Source: Meandrina meandrites
Lineage: Eukaryota > Cnidaria > Anthozoa > Scleractinia > Meandrinidae
Assembly: GCA_963693305.1 (NCBI GenBank)
Contig: OY855906.1
Span: 32,751,491-32,815,490, forward strand
Direction of reading: 5' to 3'
Length of the DNA stretch: 64,000 nt
The position numbers and the translations under genes were made by a program. How positions within the stretch are numbered: position 1 is the first letter of the stretch; every line of letters begins with the position of its first letter. The notes beneath the pieces were generated by a model that saw only the letters and a program-made list of their open reading frames with translations, made no database searches and had not been told where the DNA came from. Below, piece by piece: positions 1 to 11,224 of this stretch.

Positions 1-189
1 GAACAGAAAATTTAAGAAGATTATCGAACAAATGAATGCGATAAATAGCAAATACCGGCAAGTTGGCGCACCGGCCAGTCCTGCATACGGATAATTGACT
101 GTAAATTATTCATACATGACTATGGACTTTTGTGACAGACTTTCAATACCGATAATTAACAACTGCATCGCAAATGGAGGTTGGGTGCC

Positions 190-1285
190 TGAGACATCCA
201 CGAGCTTCCACTATTGGCAGCCAGCTCCTAGATGGAGACCGCTCCCAGGGCTGGCAAATTCTGGCAACCCAGCCATGAGCCCCCACACCAAGCCAGAGGA
301 TCTTCGAGTTGAGCAAAAGCATGCTCGGAGAAAGAGGGGCCCATGGCTGGGGGAAGCCAGAGCCCTGAAGAACACCCAAATCCGAAGGCACCCAATGATC
401 GGCAAAATGAGAGTTGACAGCCACCATTAAAAACTGAAAACCATATGTCTAGGCTGGGCAGGCAACAATAACACACGCAGGAAATGCAGGAAATGAAATA
501 CCTGAACTGTACAAGCAACAGTTAACATACCAAAGCGCCCTATGATGACTGAACTCCACCAGCAACAGCAAACTCGCCAAAATGTCAGGCTTCACTGAAA
601 ATACCTTGGTTTGCCTGAACTAAACAAACAACAGTAAACACATGCGGACTGAACAGACAACAATAAAAAACACATTGAAACGCCACTCTAGCCCTGAACT
701 GAACAAGTTACAGTAAGCATGCCAAAACACCATGCTAGCCCTGAATTAACTGCATCACCATATGGATATCCAGGAGCTTCCACTGTTGGAAACCAGCTCC
801 TAGATAGAGACTGCTCCCATGGCTGGCAAATCCTGGCAAGCCAGCCATGACGCTAAAACCCACGCCTCAGTCAGAGAGCACATGGGATCCTAGCGCACCC
901 CCATGTAAGAAACGCCCCTGACTCCAAGGAACACTGGCGCTAGATAGAGACTGCTCCCACGGCTGGCAAAACCTTGCAAGCCAGCCATGATGCTAATAAA
1001 CGTTAAAATGCCCATAAACGCAAAAACACATGCCTCAGTCGGAGAGCACATGGGATCCTGGCGCACGCCCATGTAGGAAAACGTCGCTGACTCCAAGGGA
1101 ACACTGGCACTAGATAGAGACTGCTCCCATGGCTGGCAAATCCTGGCAAGCCAGCCATGATGCTAATAAACACTAAAATGCCCATAAACACGAAAAACAC
1201 ATGCCTTAGTCGGAGAGCACATGGGATCCTGGCACACGCCCATGCAGGAAACGCCGCTGACTCCAAGGGAACACTGGCACTCTTT
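190..1285. repeat. Degenerate tandem repeat of about 140-170 bp
   Basis: The phrase TAGATAGAGACTGCTCCCA starts at 801, 941 and 1111, each time followed by a 'GGCTGGCAAA..CTTGGCAAGCCAGCCATGA'-type block and by 'GGAGAGCACATGGGATCC'. Spacing is about 140 and 170 bp. A more diverged copy lies at 210-290. Antisense open frames here are shadows of the repeat. No coding evidence. Confidence 0.75.
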
Positions 1286-2700
1286 AACAGGAAACAGTGA
1301 ACATGAGAAAATGCCACACCAGGTCAGAACTAAGCATGCAACAGTGATACAATGGAATGCCACACCAGGCTAGAACTAAGCAAGTAGCAGTGAACATGAT
1401 GGAATGACACGCCACGGGCTGAAGTGAACAGGCAACAGTGAACACGATGGAATGCCACGCCAGGCCTTATCTAACGGGCAACAGTGAACATGATGAAACG
1501 CCACGCCACACCTGAACTGAACAGGCAACAGTGAACATGCTGGGACGCCACAGCAGGCCTGAACTGAACAGGCAAGTGTGAACATGCTGGAATGCCATTC
1601 CCAGCCTGAACTGACCAGGCAGCAGTGAATACCCTGGAACACAACAGTAAGAAGGAGAAGGCAACTGCACCCATGCAAAAATGCCCTGCTTTGACTGAAC
1701 TAAACAGGCAACAGTAAACGCACTGAAATACCATGCTAAGACTGAACTTATCAAGGAAAGTCAAGCATGCTGAACTCCTGTGCTCTCATAACTGAACAGG
1801 TAACAGCAAACACATAGAAATGCCACGCTATAATTCAACTGGACAAGAAACAATAAAACATGCTGAAATGCCATGCTATGACTAAACTAAATAGACAACA
1901 GCAAACATAAGGAAACGCCCCACCATGACTGAACTAAACAGGAAACAGTTAACGCACTGAAATGTCATGCAATCACTAAACTGGACAAGGAATAAATACA
2001 CAGAACAGCCACGCTGTGACTAAGCTGAACAAGGAATGATAGACAAGCTGAAAAGCCAAGCTATGACTGAACTGAACAAGAAAACAGTAAACGCACAGAA
2101 ACGCCCCGCCATGAATGAACTAATCAAGGAACGGTAACCGTGCAGAAATGCTCTGCTACGACTGAACTGAACAACGAACAGTAAACACGCTGAAATGCCA
2201 TGCTATGAATGAACAGCAACTAAATACACAACAGCAACATGCAGAAATGTGCCTCTGTTGCCTGAAGTAAACAGGCAACAGTAAACACAATGAAATGCCA
2301 CGCAAAGACTGAACTGAACGAGGAACAGTGAGCACACATTGAAATGCCATGCTGCGAGTGAACTGAACATGAAACACTAGATGTCATGCAGAGACACCCC
2401 GCTATGACTGGACTAAACTTGAAACAGTAAACACACTGAAATACCAAACTGTGAGTGAACTGAACGTTAAACGTAAACACGAGGAGATGCCCTGCAATGA
2501 CTGAACTAACCTGACAACAGTAAACATACTGAAATGCCAAGCTATGACTGAACTAAAACAGGCAACAGAAAAACACATGGAAATGCCATGCTATGACTGA
2601 ACTGAACAAGGAACGGTAAAAACATGCTGAAATGCCATGCAATGACAGAAAACACCCACAAATGCCAAGCTGTGGTATGTTCCTGAACTAGACAAGTAAC
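500..2700. repeat. 47-bp degenerate minisatellite
   Basis: A unit resembling 'CAACAGTGAACATGCTGG..ATGCCA..GCC..GAACTGAACAGG' recurs. Well-kept copies start at 1479, 1526 and 1573, giving an exact 47-bp period. The array covers about 1290-2700 and also 500-740, with the 170-bp repeat embedded between. Units are strongly diverged, so the array is old. Because 47 is not a multiple of 3, translated frames rotate and the antisense ORFs are not genes. Confidence 0.8.
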
Positions 2701-3385
2701 AGCAAACACGAAGGAATGCACGCTATAAATACCTGGACTTATTTATTTAGGCCACAGTAAAAGAGCTGGCAACAGTGGAACACGCTAACGAAACGCTATG
2801 CCAGAACTAAACGCTAAATTAGATAATTATAATGTACTAACCGTTGAAGTCGATCAACATCCAAACCATTGTTGATGCTTACCTCGAACCTGACATTGTT
2901 CGATGAAAGTGTGCAGTTGTTGCATTCAAAAAACAGGTAAGAGATTAAAGAGATTAATTGGTTACTAAATGTTTTTTTTTTTTGCTGAGCGGAATCCTGT
3001 ATGAATAGCAAATACCTGTCGCCGTATGACCCTTTTTCGTAGAGTGACATTTGCGTGAGTTTGGCTCGGTCAAAATTCTAAGTGTCGTTCGCATATAGTA
3101 TGCAGGGACTACAGAAATAAATCTGGTTCAACTAAACAGCGTTTTTCAGAATCACTTAATTCTTACAAAGTTAAATATAACGTTTTGGATTGGAAATAAT
3201 AAAAATAGCACTTGCGGGAGTGCACGTGGTTTCAGCTACATGTATGTTTTGTCTGTTACAATTATGTAAAACTTTCTCACGGTCAAAAAGCTTGAAAAGG
3301 AATTCACTTACAAAAGTCTCTCTTTTGAAAAGTACCACTTTCAACCCCGCAAAAATCATACATATGGGAATGCGTGACAAATTGC
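2701..3385. other. No gene seen
   Basis: AT-rich unique-looking sequence with short T and A runs. No splice-bounded open frame or RNA gene is recognised. Confidence 0.4.
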
Positions 3386-3960
3386 ACGCGAATGGATGAT
3401 TTGCATATTTGCGAGCTGATTCCACCTGTCTACTGTGTTTACGAGTAAACACGCTCAAAAGTCGTTTCTCGAAAAGTACTGCACAAATCACATCAAGAAG
3501 CATCCCTTCCGAAAGGTATTTCAAAGCGCAAAATAGTTTTGTTCCCTGTTTGTTCTGAACTTCGCTTTAAAACTGCGAGAGCAAATTTTTGCATATTTAA
3601 TTACATGGGATAAACAAGAGCTGTTTAGGATAACGAAAGCTGGCATCACTTGCTATGAAGGGTATGAAAGGACCGTTTCTTCGGACAACCCTGACGATTG
3701 TGATCAATGTTAGTCTCTTGGGAAGCATTTAGAAAGTGTTGAGCAGAAAAATTGCATCAGAAAGTGGAAGCTCTCCAAAATTTAGCGACAAATTGTACGC
3801 GAATGGATGATTTGCATATTTATCTTTGCTAGCTTGCTCCGCATGGCTGATTCGCCCTGTCTATGGTGTTTACGCTTAACGTCCTTAACACACTCGAAAG
3901 TGGTTTCTCGAAAAGTACTGCACAAATCACATCAAGAAATATCTCCTTCATCGAGAGCTG
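3386..3960. repeat. Direct duplication, about 140 bp, two copies
   Basis: The block containing 'GGATGATTTGCATATTT' and 'TTTCTCGAAAAGTACTGCAC' occurs at about 3393-3520 and again at 3802-3955, offset by about 410 bp. The second copy has extra internal bases. Function unknown. Confidence 0.7.
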
Positions 3961-5259
3961 TCTGGTTCCCAGACTAAAATAGCACAAAACCATTGCTAAT
4001 GAAACTTTCCTCCGAAATCCACCGCCCAGAGAAACGCATAAACAAACGTTGCTTCGACGATTCACATGTTATCTCCGAAGAAATATCGACTGCCAATTCA
4101 CAACCTCGTTCTCAGGCCCACGATAAAACGCTTGTCACGAAAATACTTTGGACATGTCAATAAACCATCGACTGCGGCGTCCGCGTCTCATCGGCATTAC
4201 GTTGGCTTTCCGAATTACGTACTTACTTACTCACTTACTTACAAAACGACGACAATGTGGGTTTCGCTTCTACGAAACTGAAACCACAAAAACTTACACA
4301 GAAATTTAATGACATTTTCTGACTCCCGTACAAATAGCAAATGGAAGTAGCCATACGGGTGCCGTACGAATAGCCACTGCCTTAACTTAACAGGCCAGAC
4401 GAATTTACGCTCCGTAAAAATTGGCTGATGCACGATAATGGAAGAGGAAACACCAAGATATCAAGATATTTGACAGGTCAACAAAGCAAATATTCCACGA
4501 TCCTGCGGTGCACATCCAACTCAGGATAAAGCGTGGGAAAATGGCAAAGGATCCACATGAATCAAAGGTAATGAATGATACATCCCATGCTTGACCGCAA
4601 CCGACGGTAGGCTACTGACGTTATCGCTGATAGGAACGAAAACAACTTGGCAGCAAATAAAGCAACAGAATAACTGGGCAAGCAAGGATGGAACTACAAA
4701 GGAAACAAACATAACAGCAGCATAGCCAACCACTTCGATTCCGTTCACAATCGAACAGGGAAGTGGCTGTGAAACATGGGCAACGGAAAGACTTGGCAGA
4801 ACTGAATTAAAAAAAACAGTGAAAATCCTTTCATGAATGCTGAACGAACTCGCAAAAACATCACTGAACATCCTTGAGGACGTGCTCCCGCACAAAAACG
4901 TTCACTGAAGATGATGGGTTTTATGAAATTTACATTATTATAAAAGTTATCACGGAATAAACACCCCTATTTCCAGTCTTTCTTCAGTAGCATTCCTTTT
5001 TTACATGTAAATGGTATTTCCATACATACATGTAGGGTTATAAAGAAGGCTCAGTTATCTCTGATTCTTAAACAAAATTGGACCTCTAGCTTCTTTCCTC
5101 CAATTTTTAGAGATTTTAAATTCAAACACATGGTTTGGGACTGGTACTAGTTACGTGACTGTGTAACATCAATTTTTTCAAAGCAGGTTTCCCCCTCTGA
5201 AAGATTCACCATATAGCAATGCAAAACGGTGCAAAATGGCTTGCCACCAAAAATCGTCT
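3961..5259. other. No gene seen
   Basis: Contains a short (ACTT)n stretch at about 4219-4242. A 124-codon antisense open frame at 4521-4895 has no recognisable motif and no convincing start or splice context, so no gene is called. Confidence 0.35.
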
Positions 5260-5288
5260 TCAGCAATTCCTTACAAACTGCTCCAGAT
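5260..5288 (-). CDS. Possible short terminal exon (DLEQFVRNC-stop)
   Basis: Read on the minus strand, a pyrimidine-rich 3' splice site ending CTACAG is followed by nine codons in phase 1 (D)LEQFVRNC and a TGA stop. The preceding exon candidate at 5386-5464 ends in phase 1, so the two would join in frame. The same arrangement (acceptor, DLEQLLRNC, stop) occurs on the plus strand at 31617-31645. This is either a paralogous last exon or a dispersed repeat that mimics one. Function unknown. Confidence 0.25.
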
Positions 5289-5385
5289 CTGTAGTTAAGA
5301 AGGACACCCCTTAAGTGCTCAAGAATTTCACAATTATTCTATGAACCTTAAATAACAGTTGACTCTACAGGATCACAATACATAC

Positions 5386-5464
5386 CTATGGACTTGTCAA
5401 TGAACCTCTCCTCAAAGCCCTCTTGGTCTTCACCTGAAATTAACTGCTCTGGTAGAAGGTTCCT
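5386..5464 (-). CDS. Probable internal exon of an unrecognised gene
   Basis: On the minus strand a strong acceptor (CTTGTTTTTTAG) precedes 79 nt with one stop-free frame: RNLLPEQLISGEDQEGFEER then FIDKSI. A good donor, GTATGT, follows. It enters in phase 0 and leaves in phase 1. The predicted peptide is acidic and looks protein-like rather than repeat-like. The nearest other minus-strand exon candidates are 5260-5288 (phase-compatible) and 9661-9729, so this may be part of one minus-strand gene spread over more than 4 kb. I do not recognise the family. Confidence 0.45.
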
Positions 5465-5511
5465 CTAAAAAACAAGTGAATATAATTATATAATTACAGG
5501 GACTGCGTAGA

Positions 5512-5533
5512 GGGGGGGGGGGGGGGGGGGGGG
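5512..5533 (+). repeat. Poly-G run (22 G)
   Basis: Uninterrupted run of 22 G, followed by CTGGGGGGCTTCAGCCCCCC, which can form a short hairpin, and then a CA-rich stretch. Long G runs are error-prone in assembly, so the length may be inexact. Confidence 0.9.
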
Positions 5534-6261
5534 CTGGGGGGCTTCAGCCCCCCTCCACACACACACACTTACAGTTCCGCTCAAAAGTAAGTTGTCACTC
5601 GAAGGTCAAGTCCCTCAAAGTTAACAGTGTATTAATAGTAAAAAAATATAAAAACGTAATAAGCAAGTAAAGAAAGAAAGAAACAAAACAAAGGTCTCTT
5701 TGAGACTTCAACTTTTTTATATAATGAAGTACATGTATGAGCAGCATTATGAGCAGAAAAGATGAAAATATTTTGGTGGTGTTCCAAAAATCTATCTCTT
5801 CTTTAAACCTCTTAAGGACATTCACGCAAAAATTTTCTAGTCCATAGATTTTTCTAAAATTTTTACCGAGGTCGGATAATGAGTCAGAAATACAAAAAAA
5901 AGTGGGGGTCACTGACCTCATTTCAGAGATAAAGCCTGTAGAAAACTACCCTGATTTTGAAAAATTGGCGCAAGTAATTTCGTACGGCTTACAAGGTTTG
6001 TAGTTTAAAATATCGATGATGAGAAAACGGAGGCAAACGATCTTGGTCATATTTTGAAGAAGTGCATCTGTTGCGTAAATAATTTCTAGTGTTGCCATCT
6101 TTTTTGCAAAACTTAGCCCTGGAAGAGGCATTTAAACCCGTTGTATGGCAAAACAAAAAGATCAAAAAGCGGAATTCAAACGTGCGTGGGACAAAAAATC
6201 AAACTTTAAATCGATAGATTTTGTTCATTTCCTCACAAAACGTAGATAATCGTTAATAATT

Positions 6262-7940
6262 ATCGGGGGTTGTGTTAGTTGTGGGAGTTGTGTGGGTTGT
6301 GGGGTTTGTGCTGGTTGTGTTGGTTGTGGGGGTTGTGTTGGTTGTGGGAGTTGTGTTGGTTGTGGGGGTTGTGCTGGTTGTGGGGGTTGTGCTGGTTGTG
6401 GGAGTTGTGTTGGTTGTGGGGGTTGTGGGAGTTGTGTGGGTTGTGGGGGTTGTGTTGGTTGTGGGAGTTGTGCTGGTTGTGTTAGTTGTGGGGGTTGTGT
6501 TGGTTGTGGGAGTTGTGTGGGTTGTGCTGGTTGTGTTGGCTGTGGGGGTTGCGCTAGTTGTGGGGGTTGTGTTGGTTGTGGGGGTTGTGTTGGTTGTAGG
6601 AGTTGTGTTGGTTGTGGGGGTTGTGTGGGTTGTGGGAGTTGTGCTGGTTGTGGGAGTTGTGTTGGTTGTGGGAGTTGTGCTGGTTGTGGGGGTTGTGCTG
6701 GTTGTGGGAGTTGTGTTGGTTGTGGAGTTGTGTTGGTTGTGGGGGTTGTGCTGGTTGTGTTAGTTGTGGGGTTTCGCTAGTTGTGCGGGTTGTGTTGGTT
6801 GTGGGAGTCGTGTTGGTTGTGGGAGTTGTGTTGTTTGTGGGGGTTGTGCTAGTTGTGGGGGTTGTGTTGGTTGTGTTGGTTCTGGGGGTTGTGTTGGTTG
6901 TGTTAGTTGTGTTGGTTGTGGGGGTTGTGTTGGTTGTGGGAGTTGTGTGGGTTGTGGGAGTTGTGTTGGTTGTGGGGATTGTGCTGATTGTGGGGGTTGT
7001 GCTGGTTGTGCTAGTTGTGTTGGTTGTGGGGGTTATGTGGGTTGTGGGGGTTGTGGGATTTGTGTGGGTTGTGCTGGTTGTGGGAGTTGTGTTGGTTGTG
7101 GGAGGTGTGTTGGTTGTGGGAGTTGTGTTGGTTGTGCTGGTTCTGGCTGTTGTGCTGGTTGTGGGAGTTGTGTTGGTTGTGGGGGTTGTGCTGGTTGTGG
7201 GGGTTGTGTTGGTTGTGGGAGTTGTGTTGGGTGTGGGAGTTGTGTTGGTTGTGGGGGTTGTGCTGGTTGTGGCTGTTGTGCTGGTTGTGGGAGTTGTGTT
7301 GGTTGTGGGGGTTGTGTTGGTTGTGGGAGTTGTGTGGGTTGCGGGGGTTGTGTTGGTTGTGGGGGTTGTGCTGGTTGTGGGGGTTGTGTTGGTTGTGGGA
7401 GTTGTGCTGGTTGTGTTAGTTGTATTGGTTGTGGGGGCTGTGTTGGTTGTGGGAGTTGTGTGGGTTGTGTTAGTCGTGTTGGTTGCGCTAGTTGTGGGGG
7501 TTGTGTTGGTTGTAGGAGTTGTGTTGGTTGTGGGGGTTGTGTGGGTTGTGCTGGTTGTGGGGGTTGTGTTGGTTGTGGGAGTTGTGCTGGTTGTGGGGGT
7601 TGTGTTGGTTGTGGAGTTGTGTTGGTTGTGGGGGTTGTGTTGGTTGTGGGGTTGCGCTAGTTGTGGGGGTTGTGTTGGTTGTGGGAGTTGTGCTGGTTGT
7701 GGGAGTTGTGTTGTTTGTGGGGGTTGTGCTAGTTGTGGGGGTTGTGTTGGTTGTGGGAGTTGTGTTGGTTGTGGGAGTTGTGTTGGTTGTGGGGGTTGTG
7801 TTGGTTGTGGGAGTTGTGTGGGTTGTGTTGGTTGCGGGAGTTGTGCTGGTTGTGGGAGTTGTGTTGGTTGTGTGGGTTGTGGGAGTTGTTTTGGTTGTGG
7901 GAGATGTGGGGGTTTAGTTGGTTGTGGGAGTTGTGATAGT
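6262..7940 (+). repeat. GT-only 18-bp minisatellite, about 1.7 kb
   Basis: Almost pure G and T on the plus strand, built from 9-bp half-units in 18-bp pairs such as GTTGTGTTGGTTGTGGGA and GTTGTGCTGGTTGTGGGG. C appears mainly in the GCTGG variant and A mainly in GGGAG and TAG. The array is roughly 90 units long. Since the period is a multiple of 3 and no stop codons arise, all three plus frames stay open for hundreds of codons (VGVVLVV, CGGCVGC and LWELCWL types), and one minus frame gives an HNQHN-type ORF. These are repeat artefacts, not proteins. Confidence 0.95.
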
Positions 7941-7945
7941 TAGTA

Positions 7946-8795
7946 TACTTAAGCATTACTAAATGTTCCATTAGGTTGCTGGTTTAAGAGTCATATAGGC
8001 CGTTTCGTTTTAAAATAAGTGGATGTATTTGCGCTCACAGAAAGACGGCACTGTTGTTTTTACTTGTTAAATGCTTGCCTTAAAATATACCGGTTGTGGT
8101 AGTTGTGCACAACCCCAAGCACAACCGTTTTAAGTCTATCAAGAAACGTGCCAGGTATAACAGTAAGGATGCACATAAACAATTAGCGCGAACGTCCTTA
8201 GAATTACACTCAAATCATTGACCCAATTCCATAATACAATAATGTATTTAATAATGCTACCCACATGAATGTGTTAAGTTAGCTCAATGCATTGGTATAC
8301 TGGTATTAAAAAGCAGGGAGGGCGAGAGGTTAACACACAGGCAGGCACACACATGATCTTTTTTCCCCTCCAACGTTTTTTTTTTCTTCCTCCCCCCTCC
8401 AAGGAGCTAATAAGTTCTTCCAATTAATTATTTTACTCAACATTCATGCATCGCATGCGTTATGCTATTAAACCCAGGCTTGCCTGGAGCCCATGATCAT
8501 TTTACAACGACACCAAATGCTTTCCAGGTTATGTTTTGAAGCAATTGAAATAACAAAATGCTCGCACCCCATGCTTTTGGCATAGCTGATAACTATCTCG
8601 TTACTATTTCACAGAGTTTCACATTTACCAACATTAAATTTCATCTTCCTCAAGTCCAGTTATGCATTGGTCAGCAGAATTACAAAGTACGACCCACCAA
8701 CTGACCGTGTGAGCGAATTCTCTCATCTACTAAATTCCCCCGAAATAGAACTGAACATAGATTTTCAACAAACTTTGCCTACTGGTTGGTTACCT
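7946..8795. other. No gene seen
   Basis: Unique-looking AT-rich DNA. A small palindromic remnant of the preceding array, GTTGTGCACAACC, lies at about 8101-8113. No open frame of interest. Confidence 0.4.
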
Positions 8796-9160
8796 TAAGG
8801 AGGCTCACAATGGTTTCCAGCACTTTTCCAGTTCTTAAACTTTGATGGGTTAGTACTACAAATCGTTATCAGTTGCTGCTACAATAATGATATCAAACAA
8901 ATTTCCAATTGTTGCTGAACAAGTTGTAGCCATTTTTATGATGTCATTGGTTACCATAGCAACAGTTTAGCCTGTTAAAAACACCCTTAATTTTGCCTTT
9001 AAGTGCTTATAACTCCGAAACGAGCAGGGTGACCCCCATTTTTTATTATTGAATAATGATTAGCATGATAAGATGCAACTTTTTGCAAAGTTAAAAAAAT
9101 TCTATCTTGCAGTTTCAGAGCCACCTTAAATTTCCGATAATTTAAGGTGGCTCTATAACT
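8796..9160. mobile_element. Short TIR element or MITE remnant
   Basis: TTAAGGAGGCTC at about 8796 is matched in inverted form by GAGCCACCTTAA at about 9119. Immediately beyond, a second inverted partner (TTTAAGGTGGCTCT, ending near 9153) makes a 14-bp hairpin. No coding capacity. A terminal or solo-end structure of a small DNA transposon is inferred; target duplication is unclear. Confidence 0.45.
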
Positions 9161-9660
9161 TTTTTTTACCTGTACTAATTGAATCAGGGCCCCAAAACAG
9201 GTGGCAGCTTAATTTTCATAAACTGATGAATGAATGTAAATTGTGTGTAAACCCAGTACACCCTTTATATTCCTCTGCATTGTTCAATCTAATTAATCAA
9301 ATCATGACTGGCATCTTAAAAGCTCTTGGACATTCTGCGACAGACTAAAGCAGATATACCTTTGACCATTGTATGCATTCCTAGCATGTACAAATGGGTT
9401 GCCCATTAAAAGCAAACATACATGTAGTGATTAGTTTTTTATGAAAACAAGCAAAACCAGCATTAAAGTGTGTTGACAATTCACAGTGGAGGCCTGACAC
9501 ACCCCTAACAAACTTCAAAACTAACTTTTCCCAGGGAAACCTCAAAGCAAATTAAGAAAAACCAAGAGATATACATTTATTTCGTTTTTTAAGCAATAGA
9601 TAATGCTTTCTAAATACCCTAAGAGAACTAAGGAGTACAAAAAGCAAAAGGTATACTCAC
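9161..9660. other. Intron-like or intergenic DNA
   Basis: No gene recognised. It lies just downstream, in minus-strand sense, of the exon candidate 9661-9729. Confidence 0.3.
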
Positions 9661-9729
9661 AGACTGCAAGCATCTTTTCCTCCCTGCCATTCCCTGGCCA
9701 AAACTGAAGTTTTGCAAGATTGAAGCGCT
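9661..9729 (-). CDS. Probable internal exon of an unrecognised gene
   Basis: On the minus strand the acceptor TTGGTATTGTTTGTAG precedes 69 nt coding (in phase 1, out phase 1) RFNLAKLQFWPGNGREEKML then AV, followed by donor GTGAGT. Both sites are near consensus and the frame has no stop. The exon is phase-symmetric, so it can be skipped or duplicated without a frameshift. It may belong with the exon candidates at 5386-5464 and 5260-5288. The family is not recognised; without transcripts it stays a candidate. Confidence 0.42.
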
Positions 9730-11224
9730 CTACAAACAATACCAAGAATTAAGACAAGCATCCAAATTTTAAGGTTGAATTCACATCATGCACCAAAAGA
9801 AGGGTTCAATACCTTCAGCAGGTACTACACCGACTTGCACTATCACACCGTACAATCTGAAACACTCCCCCAAGATATATGGGATATGGAAACCAAACAG
9901 AGCCTTCCAAATATGGGAAGAATACACCCACACTCTCACAAGTCATTGGTTGTTGATGAGATAAGTTTTCTTGGGCTTGATGTGCAATATCCTATTTCCA
10001 TTTCTGAATACCTGTCATGCCCCAAGTATTCAAACTCTTCACCTTAGAAACAAAAAAGAAAATTTAAGACCTAAAAACTAGCAAACAAATGGCACAGATA
10101 TACATGTATAATAGCTAATCTCTATTTCTAAGCTAATCCACTTTCTTATCAACTCTCAAGAAATACATAGTTCCATAGATGATTGCTAACTCATGGAATA
10201 CAGAAGTGTTGTACCCTTCTTCTTAAATTCTGTGGTGAAGGTGGAATTTTAAAAGGGTGCTGTCCCCACAATTAAACAGGAAGAGAAACTAATGGGTTGC
10301 TATTATATGCCGCAAGTTAAATATATGTACAACATTTCCATTCAGTAACATAATAGGCTTTAATTTAACATGCATATGGCTTTGTGTTTCCACTACTGTT
10401 CATTCGAACTTGAGAGTAACTATACAAAGCTAATGACTTCCAGCTAAAGTTTAAAATGTCATTAAGCTTCCGCATTAATTGCTTTACATATGCTTTTACT
10501 TCCCCACTGAACAGAATGCACACAAATAGCTAACTAACTGAAAGGTCAGTAGTTTTATTACAATTCCTGTAAATATGCCTTGAGGCTTAAATTCCATTTT
10601 TGCTAATCAAAGCCTGCACATCTTAAAAAATAAAAGTAGTACTGTTGTACATATTGTATTGAACTTTTGTAGCTGGTCTCTACAGTGTCTTTTCAAACTA
10701 ATTTAATCAACTTTCCAAATTAGCTCACAGGAAATATGCAGCGTTCCATTAAACTGCTTATTTAACACTTCTTTTGCGAAACAATACAAAACAAAATGAC
10801 TAGTGGACCTGTAGACTGAAATGAAAAAAAACTTAAATTTCAGAAGTGCCCGTTTTGCAAATTACAGATCTGTATTTTGCAAAACGAGCTCTTTGTAGAG
10901 TGACAATATTCAACTTGCTTCTTTGGCTTCACAAAGACTATTCCTTGATACAGCTCAATGAATCTGATCTGACAAGCGACTATTTAAAAGCTGCCGAATT
11001 AGTCCCTTACAATTACTTTGTCCCCACAATTGAATAAGGAGACACACTAATGGGTTGCTAACCTATCTACCAAGTTTAATGTTTGTACAACATTGTATAA
11101 CTTCCATTCAATAGCACTGGCTTTAATGTAACAAGGTTCCTGTTTCCAGAAACTGTACACTTATTGAAAAAAAATGTTAATGCATCTACCTCCCAACATA
11201 CTGCAGAATATACAGATAACTCAG
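9730..11224. repeat. Diverged left flank of the 1.88-kb array
   Basis: Contains old, partial copies of cassettes found in the array to the right: 'TGCCTTGAGGCT..AATTCCATTTTTGC' near 10576, 'CTAATGGGTTGCTA' near 10290 and 11047, and 'GGTGAAGGTGGAATTT' near 10230. A plus-strand open frame at 9775-10047 (90 codons) has no recognised motif and is not called. Confidence 0.5.

Noticed and set aside
143..2540. Antisense ORFs of 60-117 codons rich in Ser/Cys/Phe (FTVACSVQ-type)
   Set aside because: They are translations of the 47-bp and 170-bp repeats and rotate through frames.
4521..4895. 124-codon minus-strand ORF with hydrophobic segments
   Set aside because: No motif, no convincing start context, antisense of low-complexity sequence.
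6272..7971. Long Val/Gly-, Cys/Gly- and Leu/Trp-rich ORFs on plus and an Asn/His ORF on minus
   Set aside because: All arise from an 18-bp GT-only repeat that cannot form stop codons; every frame is open, so openness carries no coding information.
8101..8113. GTTGTGCACAACC as a regulatory palindrome
   Set aside because: Most likely a leftover of the neighbouring GT repeat joined to its complement; no gene context.
9775..10047. 90-codon plus-strand ORF
   Set aside because: Protein-like composition but no recognised domain, splice sites or partner exon; left uncalled.
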